From NCBI GenBank assembly GCA_017694415.1, contig JADIMW010000078.1:1-54178 (forward strand): DNA of 54,178 nucleotides, read 5' to 3'. The notes beneath the pieces are model-generated. The model had not been told where the DNA came from and searched no databases. It saw only the letters and a list, made by a program, of their open reading frames with translations. The position numbers and the translations under genes were made by a program. Origin of the DNA: Candidatus Caccoplasma merdipullorum (GTDB lineage Bacteria; Bacteroidota; Bacteroidia; Bacteroidales; G3-4614). How positions within the stretch are numbered: position 1 is the first letter of the stretch; the number at the start of each line of letters is the position of its first letter. Of this stretch, positions 26,273 to 35,246 are shown piece after piece.

Positions 26273-27466
26273 TCATCTCAATTTGTTGGCTGAGAAATGC
26301 GGAGCAGTAACCTTGCGGAAAAAGACAAGTCCCGCAGCCACGAGAACAACGGCGAAAATATAAGCAGCCGTATAACTCTCCACATCGGCGATAGCGCCGC
26401 CGATTACCACACCGAGGCCGACCCCCACATCCCACGAAGTCAGGTACGTTGAGTTTGCCGTACCCCGTTGGTCGTGCCGGGCAAGATTTATAAACATCGT
26501 CTGCATCGGCGGACAAATCATCCCGTACGAGTATCCGAGAACAAAAGCCGATGCGAAGAAAGCAACCGGAACCTTGATGAAAATAAACATCCCGTAACCG
26601 ACGAACAGCAGCAATATGCCGCACGTAATCAGTTTTATCAGAAGTCCGTTCCGCAGCGGTTTGCCGGTAGTTATGCGAGCCCCTATCAACCCGGCCGCCA
26701 TAAGCATGAAAAATCCGCCGGTGCTCTCGTCTATACCTACCTCGTCGCGGGCATAAACGGCAAGATAAGTCGAAAGAATCCCGTAGCTGAACGAAAGCAG
26801 GGCAAGCGTCAGACTCTCGCGTTTCCCTTTAAGAAGGAAGAAGCGGTCGAGCGATACAGGCATACGCTCCTTCGGCTTTGCCTTAGCCTCCCTGTGCCGG
26901 TCGGGCATTTTAACCGTAGATACGAGTATGAACCCAATAACACATGCAGCGAACGCACACAGGAAAAGAGCGTTGTACGAGCCGAAAACATGCAGTACCG
27001 TAAACGATATTGTAGGGCCGAGAGCCATTCCGAGATTATTGCTTATTCCGTAGTACCCAATCCCCTCGTTACGTCTTGTAGGAGCAAGTACATCTATCGC
27101 CACCGTACTGTTCGCTACCGTTATGACGCCGAAGACAAAACCGTGCAGGGCACGGGTAACGGCAAACAGCACAATCCCGCCCGGCAGCAGGTACATGCAG
27201 AAAAGAAGAGTAAACGCCGCATAAAAAAGCATCTGCATAGGGTGGCGCGGCAGAGTGTCGATAAGGAATCCGGCGAACGGGCGGACAATAAGAGCCGTTA
27301 TCGTATAAAGCGACAGCACGACACCAATTTCGGTGTGTGAGGCGTTGAACTCGTTCTGCATATAAATAGGCAAAACGGGCAGCAACGTGAAAAATGCGAA
27401 AAACAGAAGGAAGTTTCCCCCTAAAACCGCCAGAAAATTACTGTTCAGAAGTTTCTCCTTAACCAC
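26273..27466 (-). CDS. Major facilitator superfamily transporter
   Basis: A 397-residue inner membrane protein with about twelve hydrophobic helices. MFS marks include the N-terminal FFTLLPVLPIYMQNEFNASHTEIGVVLSLYTI, the loop 2-3 region FAGFLIDTLPRHPMQ in place of the canonical GxLaDrxGRrr, a helix 4-5 RALHGFVFGVITVAN segment, and a charged central loop (MPDRHREAKAKPKERMPV). It looks like a drug/metabolite efflux type, but the substrate cannot be told. The start is a GTG in the track; no in-frame ATG lies nearby, so the exact start is uncertain. Confidence 0.82.
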   Translation of the reverse strand: MVKEKLLNSNFLAVLGGNFLLFFAFFTLLPVLPIYMQNEFNASHTEIGVVLSLYTITALIVRPFAGFLIDTLPRHPMQMLFYAAFTLLFCMYLLPGGIVLFAVTRALHGFVFGVITVANSTVAIDVLAPTRRNEGIGYYGISNNLGMALGPTISFTVLHVFGSYNALFLCAFAACVIGFILVSTVKMPDRHREAKAKPKERMPVSLDRFFLLKGKRESLTLALLSFSYGILSTYLAVYARDEVGIDESTGGFFMLMAAGLIGARITTGKPLRNGLLIKLITCGILLLFVGYGMFIFIKVPVAFFASAFVLGYSYGMICPPMQTMFINLARHDQRGTANSTYLTSWDVGVGLGVVIGGAIADVESYTAAYIFAVVLVAAGLVFFRKVTAPHFSANKLR

Positions 27467-27494
27467 GGTACGACATTCAATAACGACAATACTG

Positions 27495-27502
27495 CAAATG
27501 TA
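27495..27502 (-). promoter_or_regulatory. Promoter -7 element before the MFS gene
   Basis: On the minus strand TACATTTG matches TAnnTTTG exactly and lies 28 bases before the GTG start. No -33 TTTG is found at the usual distance. Confidence 0.4.
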
Positions 27503-27508
27503 GCAATA

Positions 27509-28135
27509 TTAAATTTCAACAGGCTCCTTTTTCAGCAGAAACATCGATTCGGGACCCATGTTGAACAGCAAATCCAGAATCGACAAATCGGCGATAAACC
27601 CGTTGCGCTGCTCAAACACCTGATAATATCGGAGCAGGTTCTCCTTTTCGGGCGACACCCGTTTAGGGTGTATGGCTTCGCGCAGATCGTTCGCCCCCGT
27701 TACATCATCCACATACGAAACGCTGTATCGCACGTCGCATTCAAGACCCAAAAGACGGCAAACCGTTTCGCGCAGCGCCTCGTTGAAATCGAACAAGAAC
27801 CTGTATTTAAAAGGATTTTCGAAAAAAGGACGAATATCGTCGCAGTAGTACATGAAAAACGGCGACGAGTTGTAAGCCGACGTAATGGCCGTCCAATGCA
27901 GATGTGCCCAGTTCCCGTGGTCGCACAACAACATGTCGCGCGTCGGCACATTTCCCGCATGAGGTTTCTCCACCGGAACCGACAGAGTCATCACACCCGC
28001 TTCCGTGGCGATGCGGCATCTGTTCCTGTAGCTCTGTTTAAGATAATTGCAATACCCGTCGATAATGACGCTGTTGTTGTACAGCCGTCGGTAATACGAT
28101 ACCGGAGCCAGATATGCCGAAGACAAGATGTCCAT
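27509..28135 (-). CDS. WbqC-family protein
   Basis: A 208-residue protein of the WbqC-like family, found near polysaccharide or housekeeping genes in Bacteroidales and of uncertain biochemical role. Characteristic stretches are LSSAYLAPVSYYRRLYNNS at the start, KQSYRNRCRIATEAGVMTLSVPV, and SAYNSSPFFMYYCDDIRPFF. It begins 13 bases after lepB and ends the dapB-lepB-wbqC run. The same association of wbqC-like genes with lepB and dapB is common in this order (from memory), suggesting cotranscription rather than shared function. Confidence 0.85.
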   Translation of the reverse strand: MDILSSAYLAPVSYYRRLYNNSVIIDGYCNYLKQSYRNRCRIATEAGVMTLSVPVEKPHAGNVPTRDMLLCDHGNWAHLHWTAITSAYNSSPFFMYYCDDIRPFFENPFKYRFLFDFNEALRETVCRLLGLECDVRYSVSYVDDVTGANDLREAIHPKRVSPEKENLLRYYQVFEQRNGFIADLSILDLLFNMGPESMFLLKKEPVEI

Positions 28136-28148
28136 TTCCCTCCCGAAG

Positions 28149-29588
28149 TTATTTTACCAGCGATTCCACCGAACGGAATACGCGGTCGAAACGGATGTGG
28201 CCGTCGAACCACCCCTTGTCCGGGTCGAGCGACAACCATACGAAAATAGGCTTTCCGACGATATGGTCTTCCGGGACAAGCCCCCAGTATCGGCTGTCGG
28301 CCGAATTGTCGCGGTTATCCCCCATCATGAAGAAGTAGTCCATTTTAAAAGTATAACTCGTTGCTTCCTTGCCGTTTATAAAGAATTTCCCGTCGGACAA
28401 GCAGGCTTCATTCCCCTCATAATTCCTTATAGCCCGTTCGTAAACCTTCCAGTTCTCGGGAGTAAGGACAATGGTATCCCCCTTCCGCGGGATATAGAGC
28501 GGTCCGAAGTTGTCGCGCGACCATCCGAATCCCGAGCCGAGAGGGAAGACCTCCCCGCCGAACGCGCCGCCCGGTTCTTGAACCACTTTCGTAACAACCG
28601 GCATAGAAGCAAGCCGCTTTAGCCCCTTTTCGGTAAGAGGTAAGCGGTAGGCGGTGTTGAACCGTCCGTTTGCGTTCCGTTCAAACCCCAGATAAGAAAG
28701 AATATCGTAATATCTGTAATCGTTCGGGATAAGCGTCCTGTCCTCGACCGAAACCCCCAATTCCTCGAACTGGGCGTTTGAAAGCCTCGCTTCGGGGCTC
28801 GACAGCATTACATAATAGTTGAACTGCAAATTCGACGGGTTTTCCGCAGCCACCGAATCGATATAAATCTGATTATCCCTTATTTCAAACAAGTCGCCGG
28901 GCATACCCACGCATCTTTTCACATAATTCTCCCTTCTGTCCACCGGGCGATAAACAATGTCGCCGTAAACAGCCTTGTTGTTCCGCACCCTGTCGGCACC
29001 CTCCATATAGCAAAGAGTATAATAGTCGGGGTTTGAAATGCGGGTCGGTACGCTGTCGCCCGTAGGGAAGTTGAACACCACAATATCGTTTCGCCGTACC
29101 GTTCCGAGCCCCTTCAGCCTGCGGTATGCTATTTGCGGCTTCTCGAAATACGACTTGCAGTTGAAAACAGGCAGAGTATGTTGTGCAAGCGGAAAAGAGA
29201 GCGGCGTCATAGGTACGCGCGGCCCGTAACTCACTTTGCTGACGAAAAGATAATCCCCCACCAACAGCGACTTTTCAAGCGATGAAGTCGGAATCTTGTA
29301 GTTCTGGAACAGAAAGTTGTTAATCAGATAAACAGCTACAAGAGCGTACAATATAGCATCCACCCATTCCAGAGCCTTGTTAAGAGTCGGATTCTTGGTC
29401 TTTTTCCAGCATCCCCACGGGATATATTTGGTAAGGTAAATATCCACGAGAAGAATCAGCCCGAACAGCAGATAATAGTTGCCGAGCCATACGGTAAAAG
29501 CTATATAAAGAGCCGTGGCAAAGCCGAATCTTATCCAGCGGGTAACCTTTATCCCGGCAAAAGGATTTTTTCGTCTGCAGTTATCCAT
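28149..29588 (-). CDS. lepB: Signal peptidase I
   Basis: A 479-residue inner membrane protease that removes Sec signal peptides. Two hydrophobic helices lie in residues 15-55 and another at about 80-100, followed by the Ser box IPTSSLEKSLLVGDYLFVSK (catalytic Ser). The Lys box VKRCVGMPGDLFEI comes later and the GDNRDNSADSRYWGLVPEDHIVG box near the end. Bacteroidota LepB is much longer than that of Proteobacteria because of insertions between these boxes, and that is seen here. It starts 24 bases after dapB. Confidence 0.94.
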   Translation of the reverse strand: MDNCRRKNPFAGIKVTRWIRFGFATALYIAFTVWLGNYYLLFGLILLVDIYLTKYIPWGCWKKTKNPTLNKALEWVDAILYALVAVYLINNFLFQNYKIPTSSLEKSLLVGDYLFVSKVSYGPRVPMTPLSFPLAQHTLPVFNCKSYFEKPQIAYRRLKGLGTVRRNDIVVFNFPTGDSVPTRISNPDYYTLCYMEGADRVRNNKAVYGDIVYRPVDRRENYVKRCVGMPGDLFEIRDNQIYIDSVAAENPSNLQFNYYVMLSSPEARLSNAQFEELGVSVEDRTLIPNDYRYYDILSYLGFERNANGRFNTAYRLPLTEKGLKRLASMPVVTKVVQEPGGAFGGEVFPLGSGFGWSRDNFGPLYIPRKGDTIVLTPENWKVYERAIRNYEGNEACLSDGKFFINGKEATSYTFKMDYFFMMGDNRDNSADSRYWGLVPEDHIVGKPIFVWLSLDPDKGWFDGHIRFDRVFRSVESLVK

Positions 29589-29612
29589 AATACGATTCCA
29601 AATTTAAGGAAC

Positions 29613-30326
29613 TTAAAAATTCAGCATATCCTTCATCGACAGCAGTCCGCACCTGTCTTTTGTAAACTCTGCCGCAACCACCGCGCCGAGGGCGAATCCC
29701 GCACGGCTTTTGGCATTGTGTGTAATACTTATCGTATCCACGTCCGATTCGTAAATTATCGTATGGATACCCGGAACCTCGTCCCTGCGGATAGCCGTAA
29801 TACCTATTTCGTCCGAAGCCGGAGCTTTCCCCTCGACCCATCCCGACTTGCGGTCGAGCGATTCGATAATCCCTTCGGCAAGCGTTATGGCCGTTCCGCT
29901 CGGAGCATCCAGTTTGTGGACATGATGAACCTCTTCCATTCTCACGTCATATCCGGGGAAACCGTTCATTATCTTTGCCAGATATTTGTTAAGGGCGAAA
30001 AACACGTTTACGCCGAGGCTGAAATTAGAAGCGTAAAAAAGCGTTGCGCCGTTTCGGCAAGCCTCCTCCACTTCAGGCAGGTCATTCAGCCACCCTGTTG
30101 TTCCCGACACCACCTTCACCCCTGCCGCAAAAGCCCTGCGGTAATTCTGCAATGCCGTTTTAGGAGTGGTAAACTCAATTGCCACATCCGAACTTGCAAA
30201 CTCGGGCGAATCGAAATCCTCCTGATTGTTTATATCGATTCTTACACTTATCTCATGACCTCTGGCGATGGCAATCTGTTCAATTGCCCTGCCCATTTTC
30301 CCGTATCCAATAAGAGCTATTTTCAT
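29613..30326 (-). CDS. dapB: 4-hydroxy-tetrahydrodipicolinate reductase
   Basis: A 237-residue enzyme of the diaminopimelate/lysine pathway reducing HTPA with NAD(P)H. It starts with a Rossmann loop KIALIGYGKMGR, then VAIEFTTPKTAL, VVSGTTGW, ASNFSLGVNVF, and the catalytic segment EEVHHVHKLDAPSGTAITLAE (general-acid His and the KxDxPSGTA motif). The ATG at 30326 is chosen because the Rossmann fold begins there; the longer track start adds an implausible hydrophobic stretch. It leads the dapB-lepB-wbqC run and supplies peptidoglycan precursor. Confidence 0.94.
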   Translation of the reverse strand: MKIALIGYGKMGRAIEQIAIARGHEISVRIDINNQEDFDSPEFASSDVAIEFTTPKTALQNYRRAFAAGVKVVSGTTGWLNDLPEVEEACRNGATLFYASNFSLGVNVFFALNKYLAKIMNGFPGYDVRMEEVHHVHKLDAPSGTAITLAEGIIESLDRKSGWVEGKAPASDEIGITAIRRDEVPGIHTIIYESDVDTISITHNAKSRAGFALGAVVAAEFTKDRCGLLSMKDMLNF

Positions 30327-30344
30327 AACAAAAAAACTTAACTG

Positions 30345-30352
30345 CAAAAGTA
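30345..30352 (-). promoter_or_regulatory. Promoter -7 element close to dapB
   Basis: On the minus strand TACTTTTG matches TAnnTTTG exactly, 19 bases before the ATG. No -33 box at the right distance, so it may be an activated or weak promoter. Confidence 0.4.
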
Positions 30353-30490
30353 AAAACAAATAAGACAAAAAAGGTATGACTCAAAAGTCCGTGCCAAAAT
30401 TCCGTCAATATAACCTAAACAGAAAAGATTAACCCGTACCGCACTGTTGCACAGATAAAGCCGTTCTTCCCTCCTTAGGGTTTCCTTTGG

Positions 30491-30522
30491 CAAAAGTAGT
30501 GCAAACCGAGCGTACAGGCAAA
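30491..30522 (-). promoter_or_regulatory. Promoter embedded in a direct repeat, facing dapB
   Basis: On the minus strand TTTG (30519-30522), a 20-base spacer and TACTTTTG (30491-30498). Both boxes are exact and most of the promoter lies inside the 27-base repeat unit. Confidence 0.6.
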
Positions 30523-30523
30523 T
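30497..30523. repeat. 27-base direct repeat, copy 1
   Basis: TAGTGCAAACCGAGCGTACAGGCAAAT, repeated exactly at 30707-30733. Its last part forms a perfect 12-bp hairpin with ATTTGCCTGTAC at 30528-30539. The TGCAAACCGAG core recalls an interspersed intergenic motif of Bacteroidales genomes (from memory, not searched). Confidence 0.8.
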
Positions 30524-30706
30524 TTTTATTTGCCTGTACCTGTCGGGAAGCCATAACATGCAATCTGCGTCGTTGCCATCAGGTTTCGGGCTCGGCCGTT
30601 TACCATTAGTAAACTCAACTCGCCCTCACCTTCAGCGCCTTGCATCTTACACATTCTTGCTTCCCTTTAATCCCGTGCCTGCTTCCCCGACCGTACGGGA
30701 GAAAAA

Positions 30707-30733
30707 TAGTGCAAACCGAGCGTACAGGCAAAT
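30707..30733. repeat. 27-base direct repeat, copy 2
   Basis: An exact copy of 30497-30523, 210 bases downstream. Here the -7 position on the minus strand reads TATTTTTC, so the promoter match is lost by one base. The region 30327-30856 has no gene; it holds these repeats and a TTTACCATTAGTAAA dyad at about 30599-30613. Confidence 0.8.
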
Positions 30734-30856
30734 AAAATTCACTTGTACGCAAGAGCAGCCCGCTTCCTGCCCGAGCTGTTGCCCGTACTGCCATTAACCG
30801 CATGCCTGCTCCCTTTTTGCCCCCTGCTGCCGTTTTTATAGCCAGCGGCACTCGGA

Positions 30857-33800
30857 CTACTCTATTTCCACGATACGCCCCTCCGACAGATACCACAAAT
30901 ATCCCTTAACGTCGAAGTACCCCATACGTCTTACCAGCGACAAATAGTTCTGCATCTGTTTCCTGTGTTCGCCCCTTTCAGCTCCGAACTTGTAATCGAT
31001 AACCGAAACTTTACCGTTTCCGATAACAATCCTGTCGGGGCGCATCACCTGCGAGCCGGGTTGAAGAATCGACGTCTCGCGCAATACGGTTGCCTTGCCG
31101 TCGAACCACCCTTTTACACGCTCGTCAGACAAATGTGCGTTTATTAACGATGCCAATTTACGCCCCTCTTCAGCCGATATTTCCCCGTCCGATACGAACT
31201 GCCCTATACGTTTGTCCATGTCTTCTGCCGATACGATGCCGCTTAGCACTTCGTGCATCAGCGAACCGTAGTTACGAGCCGAAGCCGCATCGAAATATGT
31301 TGCGCCTCTCAGTTTCATTCGCAGCCTTTCGCCCGCCCGGACGGACTTGTATCGGAGGGTTTCGGCCTTTACCGCAACCTCTTCCCCGACACATTCAGGT
31401 TCATGTCCCGCGACATACCGCACAACCCTTCCGTTTTCGCTTTCCGTCCTTATCTCGTCAGGAAACTCGTCGGCCATTATGCTCAGAGCCCCTTGCAGAA
31501 CCTTATACATGTCGCCTGCGGGATTCTTGTTCGCACCCGTCAGTTCGGGAGCATATATTATCATATTGTGTCTGGCGCGGGTAAAAGCCACATAGGCGAT
31601 ATTCAGATTGTCGGTATAAGTCAGCATCTGTTCCGTCTCGTAAATGTCGGCATATTCCGATTCCCCCATATCTTTCTGCGCCTTTACCGGAACTTTCCAC
31701 GCCGGAGCCTCCGGGGTCTTGGCATTGCACCATACTATATTCCTGTCATCGACTCCCATTTTCCATTTGCAGAAAGGGATGAAAACCGTATCGAACTCCA
31801 GACCTTTCGATTTGTGTATGGTCATAATCCTTACCGCGTCGTTGCCCGGAGGCGATGAGAGCGATATTTTTTCCGACTCTCTCCCCCACCATTCAAGAAA
31901 GGCCGACAGGTTAGAACCGTGCCGCTCGGAATATTCCAGTACGCAATCCTGAAAAGCCTGTATGTACGGAACCTGCCTCTCGTCGTTGCCGATACCCAGA
32001 TAAGAAATAATCTCTTCGCACATGTCGAAAAGCGGCATGTTGGAAATCTTGTCAATCCATGCGGTCATGTTTTCATCCGCATCCTCCGTCTGTAAAGCAT
32101 ACCGTACCGCTTCCTCGCAATCCTTTCCGCGCAGCAGGGATGTTTCGTATCTCGCAAGAAAGCGATTGTTGCGGTTTTCCGGAGCCGCTATGAACCTCAA
32201 TATCGATATTATCAGACGGACACCCGTGGAGTTGCCGAGCAGCAGGGCTTCGTCCGATATGACCCTGAATTTCCGTGCCGTCTTCTCCTCCGACAACCGT
32301 TTCAGAATATATTCCGCAATAAACGCCGTCTCCTTCTTTTGCCTTACAAGTATGGCCATTCCCGACGGAGAAATCCCCCTTTCCGTCAATCGGCAAATAT
32401 CGTCGTACAGTTTTTCGGCGGCCGCAAGATTGAAATCGTTCGAAACCGCGCTCCTCTCGGCAGGAATAATATTTATGCTTACAAACCCCTCATCTCGGGC
32501 TTTCCCTTCGGGTAGCTTCTGGCACACATCGCCGTATGCCTCCCCGATAACGTTTCTCATCTCAGGCTTTTCGATAGAATTCTGAAGCAGTTTTACGGCA
32601 ATCGGGAAAAAACGGTTGTTGAAACCGACGATATTCCCGTCGCTCCGCCAATTCGTGTCCAGTCCGTAAACGCCCGTATCTTCGCGTCTTACAGGCGAGT
32701 CGTCCGAAGCCAGCGAGCGGAGCAGCCTCCAGTCCGAATTCCTCCAACGGTAAATACTCTGCTTAATATCCCCCACTATAAGGTTCTTGCCCCCCGACGC
32801 TATGCTCTCTGCAATAAGAGGGAAGAAGTTTTTCCACTGCATTCTCGACGTATCCTGAAACTCGTCTATCATAAAATGACGGATGAATACGCCGGTCTTT
32901 TCATAAACGAAAGGCGTATCGTTGCCGTCTATAATTTTGTTCAGCAACTCCGTCGTGTCCGACAGCAGCATTATGTTCCGTTCCCGCTCTATCTCCCGTA
33001 TATGTTTGTCTATGTCGCTCAAAATGCCGAAAGAGTAGAGTTCCTGACACGTCTTTTTAGCCGTAACGTAAGGTTTGTACTCCTTTTCGAACAGTTCGGC
33101 AATCTGTTCCACTGTTTTAGCCGCTTTCAGCCGTTCCACCGCATCGACCGTATGTTGCGAGGCATCCTTTTGCGCCCATTTGTCGGGGATGTCGGGCAGC
33201 GACAAAAACGTTTTGTTCGGTAATGTAACCTTCGTCAAAGGTTTCAGAAAGAAGTTCAGAGGCGATGCGCTCCGTTTGTACAGTTCGGTATTCTCCACTC
33301 CTTTCAGTATCGCCGCCCCTTCGGCATGCAGCTTGCGCACTTCCGACTCAAACGTCCGTATAATCCTCTTTAAAAACGAGTTGTAACTCTCTATCCCCGT
33401 CTTGTCGGGCAGTTCGTCTTCATCCGCGGCGTTTCGCCATTCCTTGTACCCTTCGTTAAACAACTGTTGCGACAGGCTGCTTATGCTGTTCTCGGGAGCA
33501 TTCCATTTCTTCCCCTCCTCGATAGCCTCCTCGTTGTATTTCAGCAGCCACCGCGTAAGTTCCCTGCTGTCGTCCGTGTCGAGCGACGAGTACATCCGTT
33601 CAATCGCTTCGTCGGTAACCCCTTTGGCGTTTATCTCCACATTATACCCCCCCTGCAACCCTATATCTCTTGCAAAGGCGCGCATGGTACGCTGGAAAAA
33701 TGCGTCTATCGTGGAGATGTTGAAATTCGAATAATCGTGCAGCAGATTGAACAGCGTCTCGCCGGCCTTTTGCGACAGCGCCCCTTTGTCGGCGGCGCAA

Positions 33801-34072
33801 CCCGCTTCAATAAGGCTGTCGGCAACCGAAGCCGGCTTCTGCTCGGAGTAGAGCGAAAACAGCGTCTCCACAACTCTCCGTTTCATCTCCTCGGTAGCTT
33901 TGTTCGTAAAAGTAACGGCGAGGATACGGCGATACCCTTTGTGCAGTTCCGACGGCAACATTCCCCCGTCGTCGTCCGACAACAGAATCTTCAGATAGTT
34001 CAGGGTAAGCGTATAGGTCTTCCCCGAACCCGCCGAAGCCATATATATGTCAAGAGGCTTTTCTCTGTTCAT
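30857..34072 (-). CDS. UvrD/RecB-type helicase-nuclease (AddA-like)
   Basis: A 1071-residue superfamily 1A helicase for double-strand break processing. Walker A is YMASAGSGKTYTL at the start, with AVTFTNKATEEMKRRV (motif Ia), MIDEFQDTSRMQWKNFFPLI (Walker B), IVGDIKQSIYRWRNSD (motif III), MTIHKSKGLEFDTVFIPF (motif V) and YVAFTRARHNMIIY (motif VI). Near the C-terminus, DRIVIGNGKVSVIDYKFGAE is the PD-(D/E)xK nuclease signature of AddA/RecB. The track start at 34078 is TTG; ATG at 34072 is preferred. No AddB-type partner nuclease is adjacent in this window; the neighbour is a SUI1 gene 35 bases upstream. Confidence 0.88.
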   Translation of the reverse strand: MNREKPLDIYMASAGSGKTYTLTLNYLKILLSDDDGGMLPSELHKGYRRILAVTFTNKATEEMKRRVVETLFSLYSEQKPASVADSLIEAGCAADKGALSQKAGETLFNLLHDYSNFNISTIDAFFQRTMRAFARDIGLQGGYNVEINAKGVTDEAIERMYSSLDTDDSRELTRWLLKYNEEAIEEGKKWNAPENSISSLSQQLFNEGYKEWRNAADEDELPDKTGIESYNSFLKRIIRTFESEVRKLHAEGAAILKGVENTELYKRSASPLNFFLKPLTKVTLPNKTFLSLPDIPDKWAQKDASQHTVDAVERLKAAKTVEQIAELFEKEYKPYVTAKKTCQELYSFGILSDIDKHIREIERERNIMLLSDTTELLNKIIDGNDTPFVYEKTGVFIRHFMIDEFQDTSRMQWKNFFPLIAESIASGGKNLIVGDIKQSIYRWRNSDWRLLRSLASDDSPVRREDTGVYGLDTNWRSDGNIVGFNNRFFPIAVKLLQNSIEKPEMRNVIGEAYGDVCQKLPEGKARDEGFVSINIIPAERSAVSNDFNLAAAEKLYDDICRLTERGISPSGMAILVRQKKETAFIAEYILKRLSEEKTARKFRVISDEALLLGNSTGVRLIISILRFIAAPENRNNRFLARYETSLLRGKDCEEAVRYALQTEDADENMTAWIDKISNMPLFDMCEEIISYLGIGNDERQVPYIQAFQDCVLEYSERHGSNLSAFLEWWGRESEKISLSSPPGNDAVRIMTIHKSKGLEFDTVFIPFCKWKMGVDDRNIVWCNAKTPEAPAWKVPVKAQKDMGESEYADIYETEQMLTYTDNLNIAYVAFTRARHNMIIYAPELTGANKNPAGDMYKVLQGALSIMADEFPDEIRTESENGRVVRYVAGHEPECVGEEVAVKAETLRYKSVRAGERLRMKLRGATYFDAASARNYGSLMHEVLSGIVSAEDMDKRIGQFVSDGEISAEEGRKLASLINAHLSDERVKGWFDGKATVLRETSILQPGSQVMRPDRIVIGNGKVSVIDYKFGAERGEHRKQMQNYLSLVRRMGYFDVKGYLWYLSEGRIVEIE

Positions 34073-34113
34073 AAACAACTATACCTTCAGACACGCAGCA
34101 TGTAAACCGTCCG

Positions 34114-34461
34114 TCAAATAATCCGGCATTTCGCATACCCCTCTTTTAACAGCAACTCCATTACCCTGTTTCGGAAATCACCCTGAATAATAATCTCGCC
34201 CTCCTTGGCCGACCCTCCGGTGCCGATTTTCGATTTCAGTTTCGTCGCAAGAGCGGCAATCTCGTCGTCGCTCCCTTCAATACCCGTAATCAGAGTAACC
34301 GTTTTACCGCCTCGGTTTCGCTTGTCCAGCTTAATCCGTACCTGCTGTTTCTCCTTAGGCGCGGCATGAACATCGTCCTCCTCCCCGTTGTCATATTTAA
34401 AATCGGGATTTGTCGAATAAACGATGTTAAGCCTGCTCTTCCAATCGTTGCTGTTGCTCAT
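34114..34461 (-). CDS. SUI1/YciH-family translation initiation factor
   Basis: A 115-residue eIF1/YciH-like protein. The SUI1 core is clear: VRIKLDKRNRGGKTVTLITGIEG, then IAALATKLKSKIGTGGSAKEGEIIIQGDFRN and the final LLKEGYAKCRII. The N-terminal 40 residues are poorly conserved, as usual. In bacteria these proteins bind the small ribosomal subunit and influence initiation fidelity; the exact role in Bacteroidota, which use few Shine-Dalgarno sites, is not established. It has an exact promoter and probably drives the helicase gene too. Confidence 0.92.
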   Translation of the reverse strand: MSNSNDWKSRLNIVYSTNPDFKYDNGEEDDVHAAPKEKQQVRIKLDKRNRGGKTVTLITGIEGSDDEIAALATKLKSKIGTGGSAKEGEIIIQGDFRNRVMELLLKEGYAKCRII

Positions 34462-34504
34462 CTTTAAAAATATGAATATGTTACTGTAAAAACATGCCGT
34501 AAAG

Positions 34505-34536
34505 CAAAGGTACTATTTCTGCCCAACCCCCGCAAC
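34505..34536 (-). promoter_or_regulatory. Promoter for the SUI1-helicase pair
   Basis: On the minus strand GTTG (34533-34536), a 20-base spacer and TACCTTTG (34505-34512), 44 bases before the SUI1 ATG. Confidence 0.7.
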
Positions 34537-34563
34537 CCGTACCGGCATATAAAAACTTTTTAC

Positions 34564-34571
34564 TATATTCG
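34564..34571 (+). promoter_or_regulatory. Possible -7 element before rex
   Basis: TATATTCG differs from TAnnTTTG by one base and lies 43 bases before the rex ATG. No -33 box is visible. No clear Rex operator (TTGTTAA-type dyad) was found around it. Confidence 0.35.
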
Positions 34572-34613
34572 CACAGTTAAAACAGAGGTTATAAACAATA
34601 TACGATTGAAAGG

Positions 34614-35246
34614 ATGATACTCCCGGAACCGACGTTAAGAAGACTGCCGTGGTACTTGGCGCACCTGAAGCTGATGGGCGACAGCGGGGCTGAATACGTT
34701 TCATCCACGCAGATAGCCGCCGCTACCAATGTCGATGCGTCGCAAGTAGCCAAAGACCTTTCGTTCATAGGAATCTCCGGTAAAACCCGTGTCGGATATG
34801 AAGTAAAATCTCTTGCTGCGGCGTTGGAAGACTTTCTCGGATTCACCAGCACACACAATGCCTGCATATTCGGAGTGGGAAGTCTCGGCGGCGCACTGCT
34901 GCAAGATACCGGACTGGAGCAGTACGGCATGAAACTCGTAGCCGGATTCGATGTGCGCAAAGATATGATAGGCCGTCGCATAAACGGCATCCCGATATAC
35001 GATGTGGCCGATTTCGCCAAAGTGCAGCGCGAAAAAAAGATAAACATAGGAATCCTAACCGTACCCGTCGAGAGGGCGCAGGCGACGGCCGATTTGATGA
35101 CGGCAGGCGGGATAAAGGCAATATGGAATTTCACCCCATACCGTATAAGAGTGGCAAAAGGAATAGTAGTTCAGAACACCTCCATATATGCGCATCTGGC
35201 CGTAATGTTCAACCGATTAAACGAATTAAACCGCGACGCCGAATGA
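34614..35246 (+). CDS. rex: Redox-sensing transcriptional repressor Rex
   Basis: A 210-residue NADH/NAD+-responsive repressor controlling fermentation and anaerobic respiration genes. The N-terminal winged helix is PEPTLRRLPWYLAHLKLM with SSTQIAAATNVDASQVAKDLS as recognition region and GKTRVGYEV as wing. The Rossmann domain begins NACIFGVGSLGGALL (GxGxxG) and continues FDVRKDMIGRRINGIPIYDV, ending in the domain-swapped C-terminal helix YAHLAVMFNRLNEL. The stop codon overlaps the start of the FAH gene as ATGA. Confidence 0.95.
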   Translation: MILPEPTLRRLPWYLAHLKLMGDSGAEYVSSTQIAAATNVDASQVAKDLSFIGISGKTRVGYEVKSLAAALEDFLGFTSTHNACIFGVGSLGGALLQDTGLEQYGMKLVAGFDVRKDMIGRRINGIPIYDVADFAKVQREKKINIGILTVPVERAQATADLMTAGGIKAIWNFTPYRIRVAKGIVVQNTSIYAHLAVMFNRLNELNRDAE

